Position numbers and translations under genes: made by a program. Of a stretch of 64,000 bases of DNA, positions 16,418 through 25,249 are shown in pieces. Each line of letters starts with the position of its first letter. Position 1 is the first letter of the stretch. The notes beneath the pieces are model-generated. The model was not told the origin of the DNA, did not search any database, and was given only the letters and a program-made list of their open reading frames with translations. This DNA is from Melittangium boletus DSM 14713 (GTDB lineage Bacteria > Myxococcota > Myxococcia > Myxococcales > Myxococcaceae), in NCBI RefSeq assembly GCF_002305855.1, contig NZ_CP022163.1, positions 6,386,292 to 6,450,291 on the forward strand. Reading direction: 5' to 3'.

Positions 16418-17709
16418 GGCTCCTCGGGGAGGGGGGCGAGGGGCGCGCCCGAGGGCGGCCCGGAAGGGTGGAGGCGCTGGCGCAGCGCCGCGGAGCGCGT
16501 GGCCAGTTTCATCAAGTCACTCTCGCTGGCCACGTCCTGGGCGCGGCGCACGAGCGCGCGCAGGCCCTGGGACAGGTCCGTGCGTCCGTTGGCGGCGAGG
16601 CTCTCGGCGACGGCGTCCGCGGGGGCGTGGGCGGGCAGGCCCGCGTGCTGGGCCAGCTCCTGGGTGAGGCCCCGGGTGAGCAGACCGGCGGCGAAGGCAT
16701 GGTGGTGGCCCTCGCGGTACAGGCGGCTCATGGCGAAGAGGGCATCCGTGGCGCCCACCCGCGTGGACTCGGGCGGGGGGCGGGGGCGGCCGAAGCGCTT
16801 GAGGGCGAGCGCCCACAGCCCCAGGCCCAAGAGGAGCTGCGCCACCGCGAAGTGCAGGCCGTAGCGGCGGGCGAAGTCCACCACCGAGCGCTCGTTGGTG
16901 AAGCCGTGGTGGTGCTCGTCGAAGACGTAGGGGCCGGGGCCCAGGGCGCGCAGGGCGCTCAACCAGAACTGGGCGTTGTCCGCGCGCCCGAGCGCCTGAT
17001 TCATGGCCAGCTCCGGCGCGCCCACGATCAGCACCTGGCCCGCGCCATGCGTCACCACCGCGGCCACGGTGAGCCCCAGGGGCTCGTCCTCGAGCACGGG
17101 GATGGCGTCCGCCCCGCTGAGCTCCAGGTAGGCCTGCACCCGGGCCTCCACGCGTTGCACGTCGAGCGTGTAGGGGCTGGAGAGCGGCGGCACGAGCGTG
17201 CGCATGGGCAGGGTGGTGTCCGCCTTGGTGAGCGTCACCCCGAGTTTTTCCAGGAGCGGATTCTCGCGCGAGCCCCAGGGCACGAGCACGAGCGTGTGGC
17301 CGGCCCATACATGGTCGAGCAGCTTCGTCGTCTCGTCCTCGCTCAGCTCGGGCACGTGTAGCCGGTTGAGCCCATGGCGGGGCACGTCCTCGTCCCGCAG
17401 CCCCTCGTCGCGCTCGGTGGCCAGCGCCGTCTGGTCCGGATCCGCCTCCTGGGCGCCCTCCACCTCCACCGCGAGCAGCACGAGCGTGCCCGGCTCGTGG
17501 AGGATGAGCAGATCCGCGGTGCGGCGAGAGACTTCCAGCCCGCTCTCCTCGGCCAGCAGGTAGAGGCCGCGCGAGCCATCCGGCTGGGCCCGCCAGGTGG
17601 AGAGCGTGTCGGCGAAACCTCCCCGCGCCGCGCCGCGCACGAGCCACGCGCCGAGGATGGCGATGACGAGCAGGCTCCCCGCCACGAGCAGTGGGAATCG
17701 GTCACGCAC
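16414..17709 (-). CDS. DUF4350 domain membrane protein
   Basis: A 431-residue protein with a GTG start, overlapping the DUF4129 gene by 8 bp. One N-terminal helix (LLVAGSLLVIAILGAWLV) is followed by a segment of the form SRGLYLLAEESGLEV, then a Rossmann-like region and the FDEHHHGFTNER motif near residue 265. That motif is typical of DUF4350 proteins in MoxR/DUF4129 clusters. A second helix follows, and the C-terminal tail is Pro-rich. Function is unknown; the family is linked by gene neighbourhood to envelope or sporulation-type processes. Confidence 0.82.
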   Translation of the reverse strand: MRDRFPLLVAGSLLVIAILGAWLVRGAARGGFADTLSTWRAQPDGSRGLYLLAEESGLEVSRRTADLLILHEPGTLVLLAVEVEGAQEADPDQTALATERDEGLRDEDVPRHGLNRLHVPELSEDETTKLLDHVWAGHTLVLVPWGSRENPLLEKLGVTLTKADTTLPMRTLVPPLSSPYTLDVQRVEARVQAYLELSGADAIPVLEDEPLGLTVAAVVTHGAGQVLIVGAPELAMNQALGRADNAQFWLSALRALGPGPYVFDEHHHGFTNERSVVDFARRYGLHFAVAQLLLGLGLWALALKRFGRPRPPPESTRVGATDALFAMSRLYREGHHHAFAAGLLTRGLTQELAQHAGLPAHAPADAVAESLAANGRTDLSQGLRALVRRAQDVASESDLMKLATRSAALRQRLHPSGPPSGAPLAPLPEEP

Positions 17710-19528
17710 GGGCGGGCTCCGTGGGGGCGGGAGGGGCCAGCATGGGGGCGCACAGCTCGCGGAACTCGCGGTAGCCGTCCGGGCCCACGGGCAGGTTGCC
17801 GTACCAGGCGAAGTCGAAGCGCAGCGTCAGCTCGCGGAAGGGCGGCTTCCACTCGGTGCGCCCGCGGAACTGGAGCAGGTAGTCCCAGTTGCTCGCGTGG
17901 CTGTCGTAGTGGATGACGCCCTCGCGGTGCAGGCGCGAGAGCAGGGCCAGGTACAGCCCGCGCACCGCCTCGCGGTACTCGCCCCGGGCGGCCAGCGTGT
18001 CGGCGAGGTGGGCCCAGCCCTCGGGCGGACGCGAGAGGGCGTTCATCGGATCCGCCGCGAGCGTCGCCGCGTCCTGCGTGCTCACCTCGAGCCCGGCGTC
18101 TCCGTCCGCCCGCCGCCGCTCGGCCAACGAGCGCCACAGCACCCACGCGAGCACGCCCAGCGCTCCGGCGATGAGGATCGCCACCAGGGCATTGGCCACG
18201 CTCTGCCCGCCCGAGACGTTCGTGCGGGGCGGCCGTGGGGCCGTCTCCTTGCGATTGAAGAACTCCTTGAGGCGCTCGCCCAGCCAATCGAGGAAGCGCT
18301 GCCAGAGGCCAGGGGGCTCCGGGGGAACGAGCTCCTTCGACGAGTCCTGGGGGGACTGGGGCTCGGGCACCTGGAACTCGGGCCGCGCGAGGATGTCCCG
18401 GGCGCGCGCCTGGGCGCTCTCCTTTTGTTGCCGCTCCAGCGCGACGGTCTGGGCGGCGAGCACGATGCCCTGCTCGAGCCTCCCCAGGGCCTCGCACTCC
18501 TCGCCGTCGTACACGTCCTTTTCCACCGAGCGCACGAGCCGTTCGAACTTGAGGGCTTCCTCCGGACCGAGCGAGTCGAGCGTGTGGGCCCAGTCCTCCT
18601 CGGGCACTTCCTCGCACACGCCCATCACCCCTTCCACGCGCTCGCGCAGCGGAGGCTCCTCGGCCCGGGCGGGAGGCGCGAACAGGCCCGTCCCCAGGAG
18701 CGCGGCGAGCACGAGCGCCGCCTTGCGCACGGGGAGCTGTTGCACCGCGGCGATCAAATCCAACCCTTCCTGGCGCACGCGCCCGTCCACCAGGAGCAGG
18801 GTGGCGGTGGCGGCGCGCAGGGGCTCGAAGAGGGTGAAGGTCGCGGCCACGAGGAAGACGGTCCAGGCGGTGTTGTCCAGCGAGGCGAAGCGCTCGACGA
18901 AGGTGAGATCGATGCCGAGCAGCTTGCGGCCCACGTACAGCAAGGCATTGGCCGCGATGTGCAGGTTGATGAAGACGAGCCCCTGCACGAGCAGCAGCAC
19001 GCGCACGCCCACCGCGTTGCCGCGCGCCGGGCCGAGCAGCTTGCCGCATTGGCCATACAAACCGAGGGGACTGCCGCGGCCCCGCAGGGCGGCGGCGTAG
19101 CCCACCAGGTGCGAGGACAGGAAGAAGAAGGCGCAGCCCAGCGTGAGGGAGAGCGACAGCAGGTTGAAGAGGAACAGATAGGCCACGGCGCACAGGAGGC
19201 TGGGCGTCCGGGCCAGCGCCGCCCGCAGGGAGGCCCAGGCGGTGGGGGGCTGGGCGCCCGTGCCGAGCAGCAGCTCCTGCACATGGTGGCACGCGGCGCC
19301 CTGGAAGAGGCCCCGGGCGAGCCAGGCGAGGGTGAAGCCCAGCGCGGGCAGCTCGAGTGCGCGGTGGTGCATCACCGCGTCCGTCAGGTGCAGGAGCGCG
19401 GCGGTGACGAGCGCGCCCCCGGGCAGGGTGAGGGCCCAGACGCCGGCGCTGCGCACGCACACGCGCAGGGCCGCGTCCAGGATGGCCACCGCGCCCCGGG
19501 GACGCAATTCGAGCGCGGACACGGCCAT
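17702..19528 (-). CDS. multi-pass membrane protein with C-terminal DUF4129
   Basis: A 608-residue protein from the ATG at 19526-19528, two bases after the B-box stop. The first 330 residues hold about six membrane helices. An internal segment around residues 335-365 looks like a second signal peptide (AALVLAALLGTGLFAPPARA), followed by a soluble helical region, a Pro-rich stretch, another helix (ALVAILIAGALGVLAWVLW) and a C-terminal DUF4129 domain (YREAVRGLYLALLSRLHREG, then FAWYG). DUF4129 is often found at the C-terminus of membrane transglutaminases. The internal signal-like segment suggests two formerly separate genes were fused. Part of the MoxR operon. Confidence 0.78.
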   Translation of the reverse strand: MAVSALELRPRGAVAILDAALRVCVRSAGVWALTLPGGALVTAALLHLTDAVMHHRALELPALGFTLAWLARGLFQGAACHHVQELLLGTGAQPPTAWASLRAALARTPSLLCAVAYLFLFNLLSLSLTLGCAFFFLSSHLVGYAAALRGRGSPLGLYGQCGKLLGPARGNAVGVRVLLLVQGLVFINLHIAANALLYVGRKLLGIDLTFVERFASLDNTAWTVFLVAATFTLFEPLRAATATLLLVDGRVRQEGLDLIAAVQQLPVRKAALVLAALLGTGLFAPPARAEEPPLRERVEGVMGVCEEVPEEDWAHTLDSLGPEEALKFERLVRSVEKDVYDGEECEALGRLEQGIVLAAQTVALERQQKESAQARARDILARPEFQVPEPQSPQDSSKELVPPEPPGLWQRFLDWLGERLKEFFNRKETAPRPPRTNVSGGQSVANALVAILIAGALGVLAWVLWRSLAERRRADGDAGLEVSTQDAATLAADPMNALSRPPEGWAHLADTLAARGEYREAVRGLYLALLSRLHREGVIHYDSHASNWDYLLQFRGRTEWKPPFRELTLRFDFAWYGNLPVGPDGYREFRELCAPMLAPPAPTEPARA

Positions 19529-19530
19529 GG

Positions 19531-19803
19531 TCAAAGCCCCGAGGCCAGGTGGGCGGCCACCCAGACGCCGCCATACAGCAGGGCGGCGCCCACCAGGGCC
19601 AGCAGCACGTTGCCCACGGACCACTCCCGCCGCTCCGCCGTCACCTCCAACGCCTTCAAGCGCTGCGCGAGGCAGGTGGCGCACCGGTTGATGCCCTCGA
19701 ATTGCGTGGTGCACTCGCGGCAGATGACGCGGCGGCATTCCACGCAGATGCCCAGGCCGGTGCGATCCGGATGGGAGTGGCAGCGGCCAGAGCCCTGAAT
19801 CAT
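19531..19803 (-). CDS. B-box-type zinc-binding small membrane protein
   Basis: A 90-residue protein. The N-terminal half has a Cys/His pattern of the B-box zinc finger type: CHSHPDRTGLGICVECRRVI, then CRECTTQF and CATC. One membrane helix near the C-terminus follows (LLALVGAALLYGGVWVAAHL). Such short proteins are frequent in myxobacteria at the head of envelope operons; their role is unknown. It starts the run B-box, DUF4129, DUF4350, MoxR, DUF58. Its gene begins 48 bp after the PstS-like gene ends, so both may share a transcript. Confidence 0.8.
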   Translation of the reverse strand: MIQGSGRCHSHPDRTGLGICVECRRVICRECTTQFEGINRCATCLAQRLKALEVTAERREWSVGNVLLALVGAALLYGGVWVAAHLASGL

Positions 19804-19851
19804 GCGCGCGAGCCTACGAAATCCCCAGGCGCCGAGGCCAGCGCCGAAGCA

Positions 19852-20730
19852 CTACTTCACCGGGAAGAAGCCCGCGTCGATGACGGTCCTCTGCCCCTCG
19901 GGGGACAGGGCATGGTCGATGAACTCCCGCGCGAGCCCGGAGGGGGGGCGGACCAGATCGAAATACAGCTCGCGCGCGAGGGGATAGGTGCCATCGCGAA
20001 GGGTCTCCGCCGAGAGGAAGACGGCCCGCTGGGCATCGCGGCCGACCTTGAGCGCCTTGACGCCCCGGAGGTAGGCGGCGCCCCCGAAGCCGATGCCATG
20101 GCGCTCCAGGGACACGGCGTTGACCACCGCGGCGGTGCCCGGCAGCGTCTGGGCGCGCTCGGTGAAGTCCTGTCCGCCGAGCACCCGCTCCTTCACATAG
20201 GCGTAGGTGCCCGAGGAACTCTCGCGCGAGTACACGACGATGGGCTTGTCCTCGCCGCCCACGTCCTTCCACCGGGTGGTGTCCCCCAGGTAGATGGCCT
20301 TGAGCTGCGCGAGGGTGAGGCCGCTCACGGGGTTGCTCTCGTGGACGTAGAAGGAGATGCCATCCAGGGCCACGGCGAGCTCCACCGGCCCCTGGGGGTG
20401 TTTCTGGCGCACCTGTCGCCGCTCGGCGTCCTCCAGGGGCCGGCTGGCCATGGCGATGTCCGTGGTGCCGTTGATGAGCGCCGCGATGCCCGTGCCCGAG
20501 CCCCCGCCCGTCACCTGGATGCGGGCGCCCGGGTGGGCCTTCATGAAGTGCTCGGCCCAGCGCTGGGCGAGGATGACGAGGGTGTCCGAGCCCTTCACCG
20601 TCAGCATGACCTCGGGACCCCGGGGGGGCGTGCCCGCGTCCTCGCCCGAGCCCTTGGGCGGACGTCGGCATCCCGACACGAGGACGAGCAACACGAGCGG
20701 AAACAGATGGGAGCGGCGAGGCCATCTCAT
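19852..20730 (-). CDS. PstS-like phosphate-binding lipoprotein
   Basis: A 292-residue protein from the ATG at 20728-20730, which is followed directly by a lipoprotein signal (LLVLVSGC). The open frame continues upstream but without a signal or plausible sequence. The mature part matches PstS-type binding proteins: LTVKGSDTLVILAQRWAEHF, then VTGGGSGTGIAALINGTTDI (phosphate-binding loop), YSRESSSGTYAYVKERVLGG and FIDHALSPEGQRTV. PstS binds inorganic phosphate for the PstCAB importer, but no pstC, pstA or pstB lies in the window, so it is an orphan here. It may serve transport genes elsewhere or act as a sensor. Confidence 0.85.
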   Translation of the reverse strand: MRWPRRSHLFPLVLLVLVSGCRRPPKGSGEDAGTPPRGPEVMLTVKGSDTLVILAQRWAEHFMKAHPGARIQVTGGGSGTGIAALINGTTDIAMASRPLEDAERRQVRQKHPQGPVELAVALDGISFYVHESNPVSGLTLAQLKAIYLGDTTRWKDVGGEDKPIVVYSRESSSGTYAYVKERVLGGQDFTERAQTLPGTAAVVNAVSLERHGIGFGGAAYLRGVKALKVGRDAQRAVFLSAETLRDGTYPLARELYFDLVRPPSGLAREFIDHALSPEGQRTVIDAGFFPVK

Positions 20731-20855
20731 ATGGGGTCGGAGGATACACGTTGCCCCCGCCACTCCATCCGTCGGGGAGCGGACGGCGTCACACGCGGGG
20801 TGGTTTTGGGATTGGGGTGGCCCGGCGGGTCCGGTACAAATCCGGGCCGCCGGGG

Positions 20856-20889
20856 AACGTGGTTCGCGGCAAAACGTGGTTCGCGGCAA
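20856..20889. repeat. perfect 17-bp tandem duplication
   Basis: The 17-mer AACGTGGTTCGCGGCAA occurs twice head to tail (20856-20872 and 20873-20889), 11 bp before the ATG of the DUF2780-like gene. It ends against that gene's AAGGAGAGG ribosome-binding site. It could be slippage, or two sites for a regulator. Confidence 0.9.
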
Positions 20890-20900
20890 GGAGAGGGGCA

Positions 20901-21437
20901 ATGGATTTCATCGGACAGCTCTCACAGCAAATGGGCGTGGACTCCCACCAGGCACAGGGTCTCGCGGGCTCCTTGCTCAAGCTGGTGCAGGGCGCGGTGA
21001 AGGAGAAGATGGGGCCGGAGGCGGCGGACCAGATGGACTCGGCCATTCCCGAGATGCGGGATTGGCAACAGCAGGCCGAGTCCGGTGGCGGACTGATGGG
21101 GGCGCTGGGCGGACTCGGGGGCCTGCTCGGAGGCCAGGGCCAGGGCGCGTCCGGGGGCGGACTGATGGGGGCGCTCGGAAGCGCGGCGGCCCAGGCGGGG
21201 GAGGTGGCGGGCGTGGTGTCGCTGCTGCAACGCTTCGACATCGACGCGGGCAAGGCCTCGCTGGTGGCGCCCCTGCTGCTCAACTTCCTCAAGTCGCGGT
21301 TGGACCCTCAACTGGTGAGCGGCATCCTCCTGGTGGTGCCGATGCTGGCCAACGCCGCCGGAGGCAAGCCGCCCGAGGGAGGCGGCTCCGCGGGGGGCGG
21401 CGGTCTCGGCGGATTGTTGGGCGGCCTCATCCGTTAG
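20901..21437 (+). CDS. DUF2780-like Gly-rich protein
   Basis: A 178-residue protein; the ATG at 20901 has a strong AAGGAGAGG upstream. The N-terminus reads MDFIGQLSQQMGVDSHQAQG, like DUF2780/DUF937-type small proteins. Two Gly-rich stretches built on GGGLMGALG repeats follow, then an amphipathic segment (VSLLQRFDIDAGKASLVAPL) and a Gly-rich tail. No signal peptide is evident. Function is unknown. It is 18 bp upstream of the helicase gene on the same strand. Assignment to DUF2780 is by recall of the N-terminal pattern and should be checked with a profile. Confidence 0.65.
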   Translation: MDFIGQLSQQMGVDSHQAQGLAGSLLKLVQGAVKEKMGPEAADQMDSAIPEMRDWQQQAESGGGLMGALGGLGGLLGGQGQGASGGGLMGALGSAAAQAGEVAGVVSLLQRFDIDAGKASLVAPLLLNFLKSRLDPQLVSGILLVVPMLANAAGGKPPEGGGSAGGGGLGGLLGGLIR

Positions 21438-21455
21438 GCGCTTCCGGTCACCCCC

Positions 21456-23561
21456 ATGAGCACGCCCGACGGAGAACTGTCCCCGGAAGAACAGGCCATC
21501 ATCTCGGAGGAAGAAGCCTTTCTCCGTCGCGTGCTCGGCTCGCTGGAGGCCGCGCGGCTGCGCGGTGGGGAGCGCACCCAGGAGACCGAGCGCCTCATCG
21601 CCCAGCTCGAGGTGTTGCGCGACGACGCGGTCAGCGCGCCCGTGGCGGACCTGCCCCACCTGTTCCACCAGATGGATCAGACGCGCGCCCTGTTGGATCG
21701 GCAGAAGGTCACGCGGCTGCCCGAGTTCAGTGCCCCCTACTTCGCGCACCTCAAGGTGAACGGGCCGGTGGGTGATCGGGACTACCTGTTGGGCCGGACC
21801 AGCTACGCGGACGCGTCCGCCGACGTGCGCATCATCGACTGGCGTTTCGCGCCGGTGGCCCGGGTCTTCTACCGCTATGGGGAAGGGGACTCCTACGAGG
21901 AGTGGTTCGGCGAGCGGCTGTCCGAGGGCACCGTGCTGGTGCGGCGCCTGGTGGTCATCGAGCGGGGCCGGCTGACGCGCATCCAGGTGGGTCCTCTCGT
22001 GCTCGTGCGCTCGCCCGAGGGCGCCTGGCGCCGGGTGGGCGCCGGGGCCATGTCCCCACTGGCGGGGGGCATGGGGACGGCGGTTCGTCCGGGGCGGCTG
22101 GGCGTGGGGCAGGGGGCGTCCCGGCGCGAGGGCGCGCTCGACGTGACGGCCCTGCTCGACGCCGAGCAGTTCGAGGCGGTGAACGTGGCGGCGGACGAGC
22201 CGCTGCTCGTGCTGGGCAGCGCGGGCAGCGGGAAGACGACGGTCGCCCTGCACCGGCTCGCGAAGATCGCCTTCGACGAGCGGGCGCGCTACCCCGAGTC
22301 CCGGATGAAGGTCATCGTCCCCGAGGAGGGCCTGGCGAGGCTGTCGCGGCGGCTGCTCGCGCCCCTGGGCCTGGAGAAGGTCTCCGTCGAGACCCTGGAT
22401 TCCTGGGCGGCGCTGACGGCGCGCATCGCGTTTGGCGCCAAGGCCCTCAAGGTGTGGGAAGACACGCCACCACTCGTGTCGAAATTCAAACGCCACCCGG
22501 CCCTGCGCCGTGCGTTGGCGGCCAGGTTGGGTGTACTCAAGTCCTCGGCCACCACGCTGCCCAGGCTGCGCAAACGGCTCGCCGAGCTCTTCACGGATCG
22601 GCGCTTCCTGGAGGGGGTCGTCTCCCACTCCAAGGGAGACCTGCCGCTCACGGCCATCGACGAGCTGGTGCGGCACACGATGTTGCAGATCGCCACGCCG
22701 TTGGAGCGGGAACTGGAGGGGGTGGATCCGGACCGACTCCAGACATTGGATGGCAAATCCTTGCAGAGTGACACCCCGGACGAGCTGGCGGGCACCCTGG
22801 ATCTGGAGGATTTGCCGTTGTTGTTGTTCCTGCGTGCCCAGGGGGGAAACCTGGGCGCGGTGGGGCGGCTCGTGCACGTGGTGCTGGACGAGACCGAGGA
22901 CTTCTCGCTCGTGGAATTGTTCGTGGTGGGACGGCTGCTGGGCGATGCCCGGAGCTGCACGCTCGCGGGGGATGAAATGCAACAGACGTCGACGAGCTTC
23001 GCGGGGTGGCCCGCCGTCCTCGCGGAGCTGGGCATTCAGGACGCGGCCACCTGCCGGCTCCAGGTGTCCTACCGTTGTCCGGCGCCCATCACGGCGCTGG
23101 CGCGTCACGTCCTGGGGACTCAGGCCCCCTCCACCGCCCCCCAGGCGGGCCGGGAGGGCGCACCCGTGGGCCTTCACCACTTTCCGGACGAGGCCCAGGC
23201 CCACCTGTTCATTGGCGAGGCCCTGCGGGAGCTCCTGGAGCGCGAGCCCCATGCCTCCGTGGCCGTCATCGCCCAGGGCCCCGAGCAGGCGCGGGCCTTC
23301 CACCGGATGCTCGCGGACACGTCCTGGGCCCGCCTCGTTCTCGAAGGCGACTTTTCCTTCGAACCTGGCGTGGATGTGACAGACGTGGACAACGTGAAAG
23401 GACTTGAATTCGACTATGTCGTCATCCCAGACGCGACCGCCCGGGCCTACCCCGTGAATGACGAGGCACGACGCCGGTTGCATATCGCCATTACCCGGGC
23501 TTCTCACCAGCTCTGGCTCGTGTCCTCGGGGGTTCGCTCGCCTTTGCTGGCGGGGTGTTAG
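21456..23561 (+). CDS. HelD/UvrD-like superfamily 1 helicase
   Basis: A 701-residue protein. The N-terminal 120 residues are helical and charged, like the RNA-polymerase-inserting arm of HelD. A segment DYLLGRTSYADASADVRIID followed by WRFAPVARVFY is characteristic of the HelD family. Walker A is GSAGSGKTT near residues 254-262. Walker B is VVLDETEDFS with Asp 478. Motif IV-VI elements (LQVSYRCPAPITAL, VDNVKGLEFDYVVIPDA, RRLHIAITRASHQLW) are intact. HelD-type motors release stalled RNA polymerase from DNA; a DNA-repair role is the alternative. The usual DEAQD box is DETED here. The full motif set argues that it is active. Confidence 0.82.
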   Translation: MSTPDGELSPEEQAIISEEEAFLRRVLGSLEAARLRGGERTQETERLIAQLEVLRDDAVSAPVADLPHLFHQMDQTRALLDRQKVTRLPEFSAPYFAHLKVNGPVGDRDYLLGRTSYADASADVRIIDWRFAPVARVFYRYGEGDSYEEWFGERLSEGTVLVRRLVVIERGRLTRIQVGPLVLVRSPEGAWRRVGAGAMSPLAGGMGTAVRPGRLGVGQGASRREGALDVTALLDAEQFEAVNVAADEPLLVLGSAGSGKTTVALHRLAKIAFDERARYPESRMKVIVPEEGLARLSRRLLAPLGLEKVSVETLDSWAALTARIAFGAKALKVWEDTPPLVSKFKRHPALRRALAARLGVLKSSATTLPRLRKRLAELFTDRRFLEGVVSHSKGDLPLTAIDELVRHTMLQIATPLERELEGVDPDRLQTLDGKSLQSDTPDELAGTLDLEDLPLLLFLRAQGGNLGAVGRLVHVVLDETEDFSLVELFVVGRLLGDARSCTLAGDEMQQTSTSFAGWPAVLAELGIQDAATCRLQVSYRCPAPITALARHVLGTQAPSTAPQAGREGAPVGLHHFPDEAQAHLFIGEALRELLEREPHASVAVIAQGPEQARAFHRMLADTSWARLVLEGDFSFEPGVDVTDVDNVKGLEFDYVVIPDATARAYPVNDEARRRLHIAITRASHQLWLVSSGVRSPLLAGC

Positions 23562-23646
23562 GGCCACATCGGTCATGTGGACGCATTGCCTGCTGGGTGT
23601 TGAATCGGGATGTCAGGATTTGACTCTTCGTGCGAGAGTGGATGCA

Positions 23647-24246
23647 ATGAGTGAATCGCGTCCTCAGCTGTTGTCTCGGCTGGCCAGGAGCACGCGGGAG
23701 CAGACGATTTCCGGCATGTTCCTGCAGGCGGTGCTCGCGTCGGCCGAAGTCCATGGAATGGACGTGGTGGCGCGGGCCCGGTCGCGGGTGGGGGAGGGGG
23801 GGCCGTTGGTGGAGAGCTATCGCTACCCCGTGGGCTGCATGTTGGAGATGCTCGACATCATCGGCCAGGCCGCGGAGTCCCGGGGCCTTTCCTACGGAGA
23901 GGCCCTTTTCGAGAGTGGCCGGGACGCGGGGTTCGCCTACGTCCGCAGCGCGGTGGGCCGGATGCGGGTCCTGGTGGCCTCGGCATCGGGTCTGCATCGC
24001 GCGCTGGAGGGGATTCCGAGCGCCGCCCTGCTGTCGGTCAACTTCGGCGAGCGCTCCTATCGCCGGCTCACACACAGCTCGGGCGATCTCGCCTTCAATC
24101 AAGACCTGATCGGAACGGCCTGGAACATCGGGCTGGTGACGGCCAGCGTTAGCGCGGGCCTCGCGTTGGCCCCGGACGCGCTGAAATTCCACGTCAACGT
24201 GACGGACGAGGACGCCAGCAGCTTCGTCCTCCATCTGTTCTGGTAG
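23647..24246 (+). CDS. DUF2378 (TIGR02265) myxobacterial protein
   Basis: A 199-residue protein from the ATG at 23647; translation upstream of it is not protein-like. The opening RSTREQTISGMFLQAVLASA and the later YRYPVGCMLEMLDIIGQAAE and FGERSYRRLTHSSGDLAFN match the TIGR02265/DUF2378 family as I know it, a paralogous family of about 200 residues nearly confined to myxobacteria. No catalytic motif or signal peptide is visible and the function is unknown. It stands alone, 85 bp after the helicase gene, and is convergent with the next gene. Confidence 0.75.
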   Translation: MSESRPQLLSRLARSTREQTISGMFLQAVLASAEVHGMDVVARARSRVGEGGPLVESYRYPVGCMLEMLDIIGQAAESRGLSYGEALFESGRDAGFAYVRSAVGRMRVLVASASGLHRALEGIPSAALLSVNFGERSYRRLTHSSGDLAFNQDLIGTAWNIGLVTASVSAGLALAPDALKFHVNVTDEDASSFVLHLFW

Positions 24247-24263
24247 GGCGGGGGGGACGGGGG

Positions 24264-24317
24264 CCGGAGCCACCCGGGACGGGTGACTCCGGGGTCCGTG
24301 CGAGGGCTCAGCCCTCG
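24264..24317. terminator. two hairpins between convergent genes
   Basis: CCGGAG-C-CACCC (24264-24275) pairs with GGGTG-A-CTCCGG (24281-24292) around GGGAC. A second perfect 7-bp hairpin, CGAGGGC-TCA-GCCCTCG (24301-24317), includes the stop codon of the minus-strand gene. They lie between two convergent genes and could stop transcription from either side. There is no T tract. Confidence 0.5.
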
Positions 24318-24748
24318 AAGGTGTCCCGCATGCGGCTGATGGCGTCGTTGGCCATCTGCGTGATGGTGTTCTTCATGGTCTGGAACATCACCGTCTCGTT
24401 CATGAGCAGGCTCTTGGCCTTCTCGGCGACCTTCGCGGGGGTGGCGTTCGGGTTCTCCTTGAGCCACGCGTCCATCTTCTTCTCCACCGAGGCGAGCATC
24501 TTGCCCTTGAAGTCCTTGCCCAGGCCCTCGGCCATCAGCGCGTAGCCATCGGCGCTGTTCCCGTCGGAAAAGCGCTTGAACGCGTCCGAGACGGCGTTGA
24601 AGTCGGACGTGCCATCCACGCCCATCTTGAAGCTGCCACCGGAGAGCAGATCCTTGACCGACTCCATCTTCGAGGTGTCGGCCGTGGACGCCGTCTGCTG
24701 GGTGGTGGTCGTCGCGGCGGCGGAGCGGTTGTTCACGGAGAACGACAT
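24308..24748 (-). CDS. hypothetical protein, Thr/Ala-rich N-terminus
   Basis: A 146-residue protein; the ATG at 24746-24748 has AAGGTGA eight bases upstream. The first 30 residues are Ser/Thr/Ala/Gln-rich and probably disordered. The rest is predicted helical (FNAVSDAFKRFSDGNSADGY, KMLASVEKKMDAWLKENP, KAKSLLMNETVMFQTMKNT). There is no signal peptide, membrane helix or Cys. Its Met and Lys content and lack of long hydrophobic runs suggest a small soluble helical bundle, perhaps secreted or structural. I do not recognise a family. It is a single gene followed by a gene-free stretch on its 5' side. Confidence 0.65.
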   Translation of the reverse strand: MSFSVNNRSAAATTTTQQTASTADTSKMESVKDLLSGGSFKMGVDGTSDFNAVSDAFKRFSDGNSADGYALMAEGLGKDFKGKMLASVEKKMDAWLKENPNATPAKVAEKAKSLLMNETVMFQTMKNTITQMANDAISRMRDTFEG

Positions 24749-25249
24749 GGGATCACCTTTTCCGGGAAATCGAGGGTGTAGGTAACGTTGAGGAGATTAT
24801 CGCGTCCGCCCGGCCCGGGTTGCGTGGGGGGTGACGATTTTCGGCGCCTCCCCCTGGGGCTTGCCGCGCTGGAGAGCGGGCGGCCGAGCTTTGGTGCGGT
24901 GCGTCATGGCGGCCGGACCCAGGGCCCGGGTCCCCGCTCAAGACCTGGGTTTCCGGAACACTTCGCGGAACCCTCTCACAGGGGCATCCGCTGGAGTGGG
25001 GTCATTCCTGTCAAATCCTGTCATGAATGAGAGGGTTACTTCACGGAATTCCAATGGGCTGAGGTCCCCCCGGATATGCCGTGAGGGAGAGCTGGCCTGG
25101 AGATCCGACGCGGCGGCGGTGAAGCTTTTCCATGACAAGGGTATTCAGCGTGGGTCGGTAATGACTTTCAGGGGGCTGCTTGACGAGGGTGTCTCGCTTG
25201 TGGTTCATGGCGAGTGCAAGGCATTGAGCGACTGCACGGGGGACTCTCC
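24749..25249. other. gene-free stretch before the PilZ gene
   Basis: About 500 bp with no convincing coding frame. The right half (from about 24950) is less GC-rich than neighbouring coding DNA, as expected for control DNA. It must contain the promoters of the divergent hypothetical and PilZ genes. I see no clear sigma-70 box or strong dyad. Confidence 0.5.
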
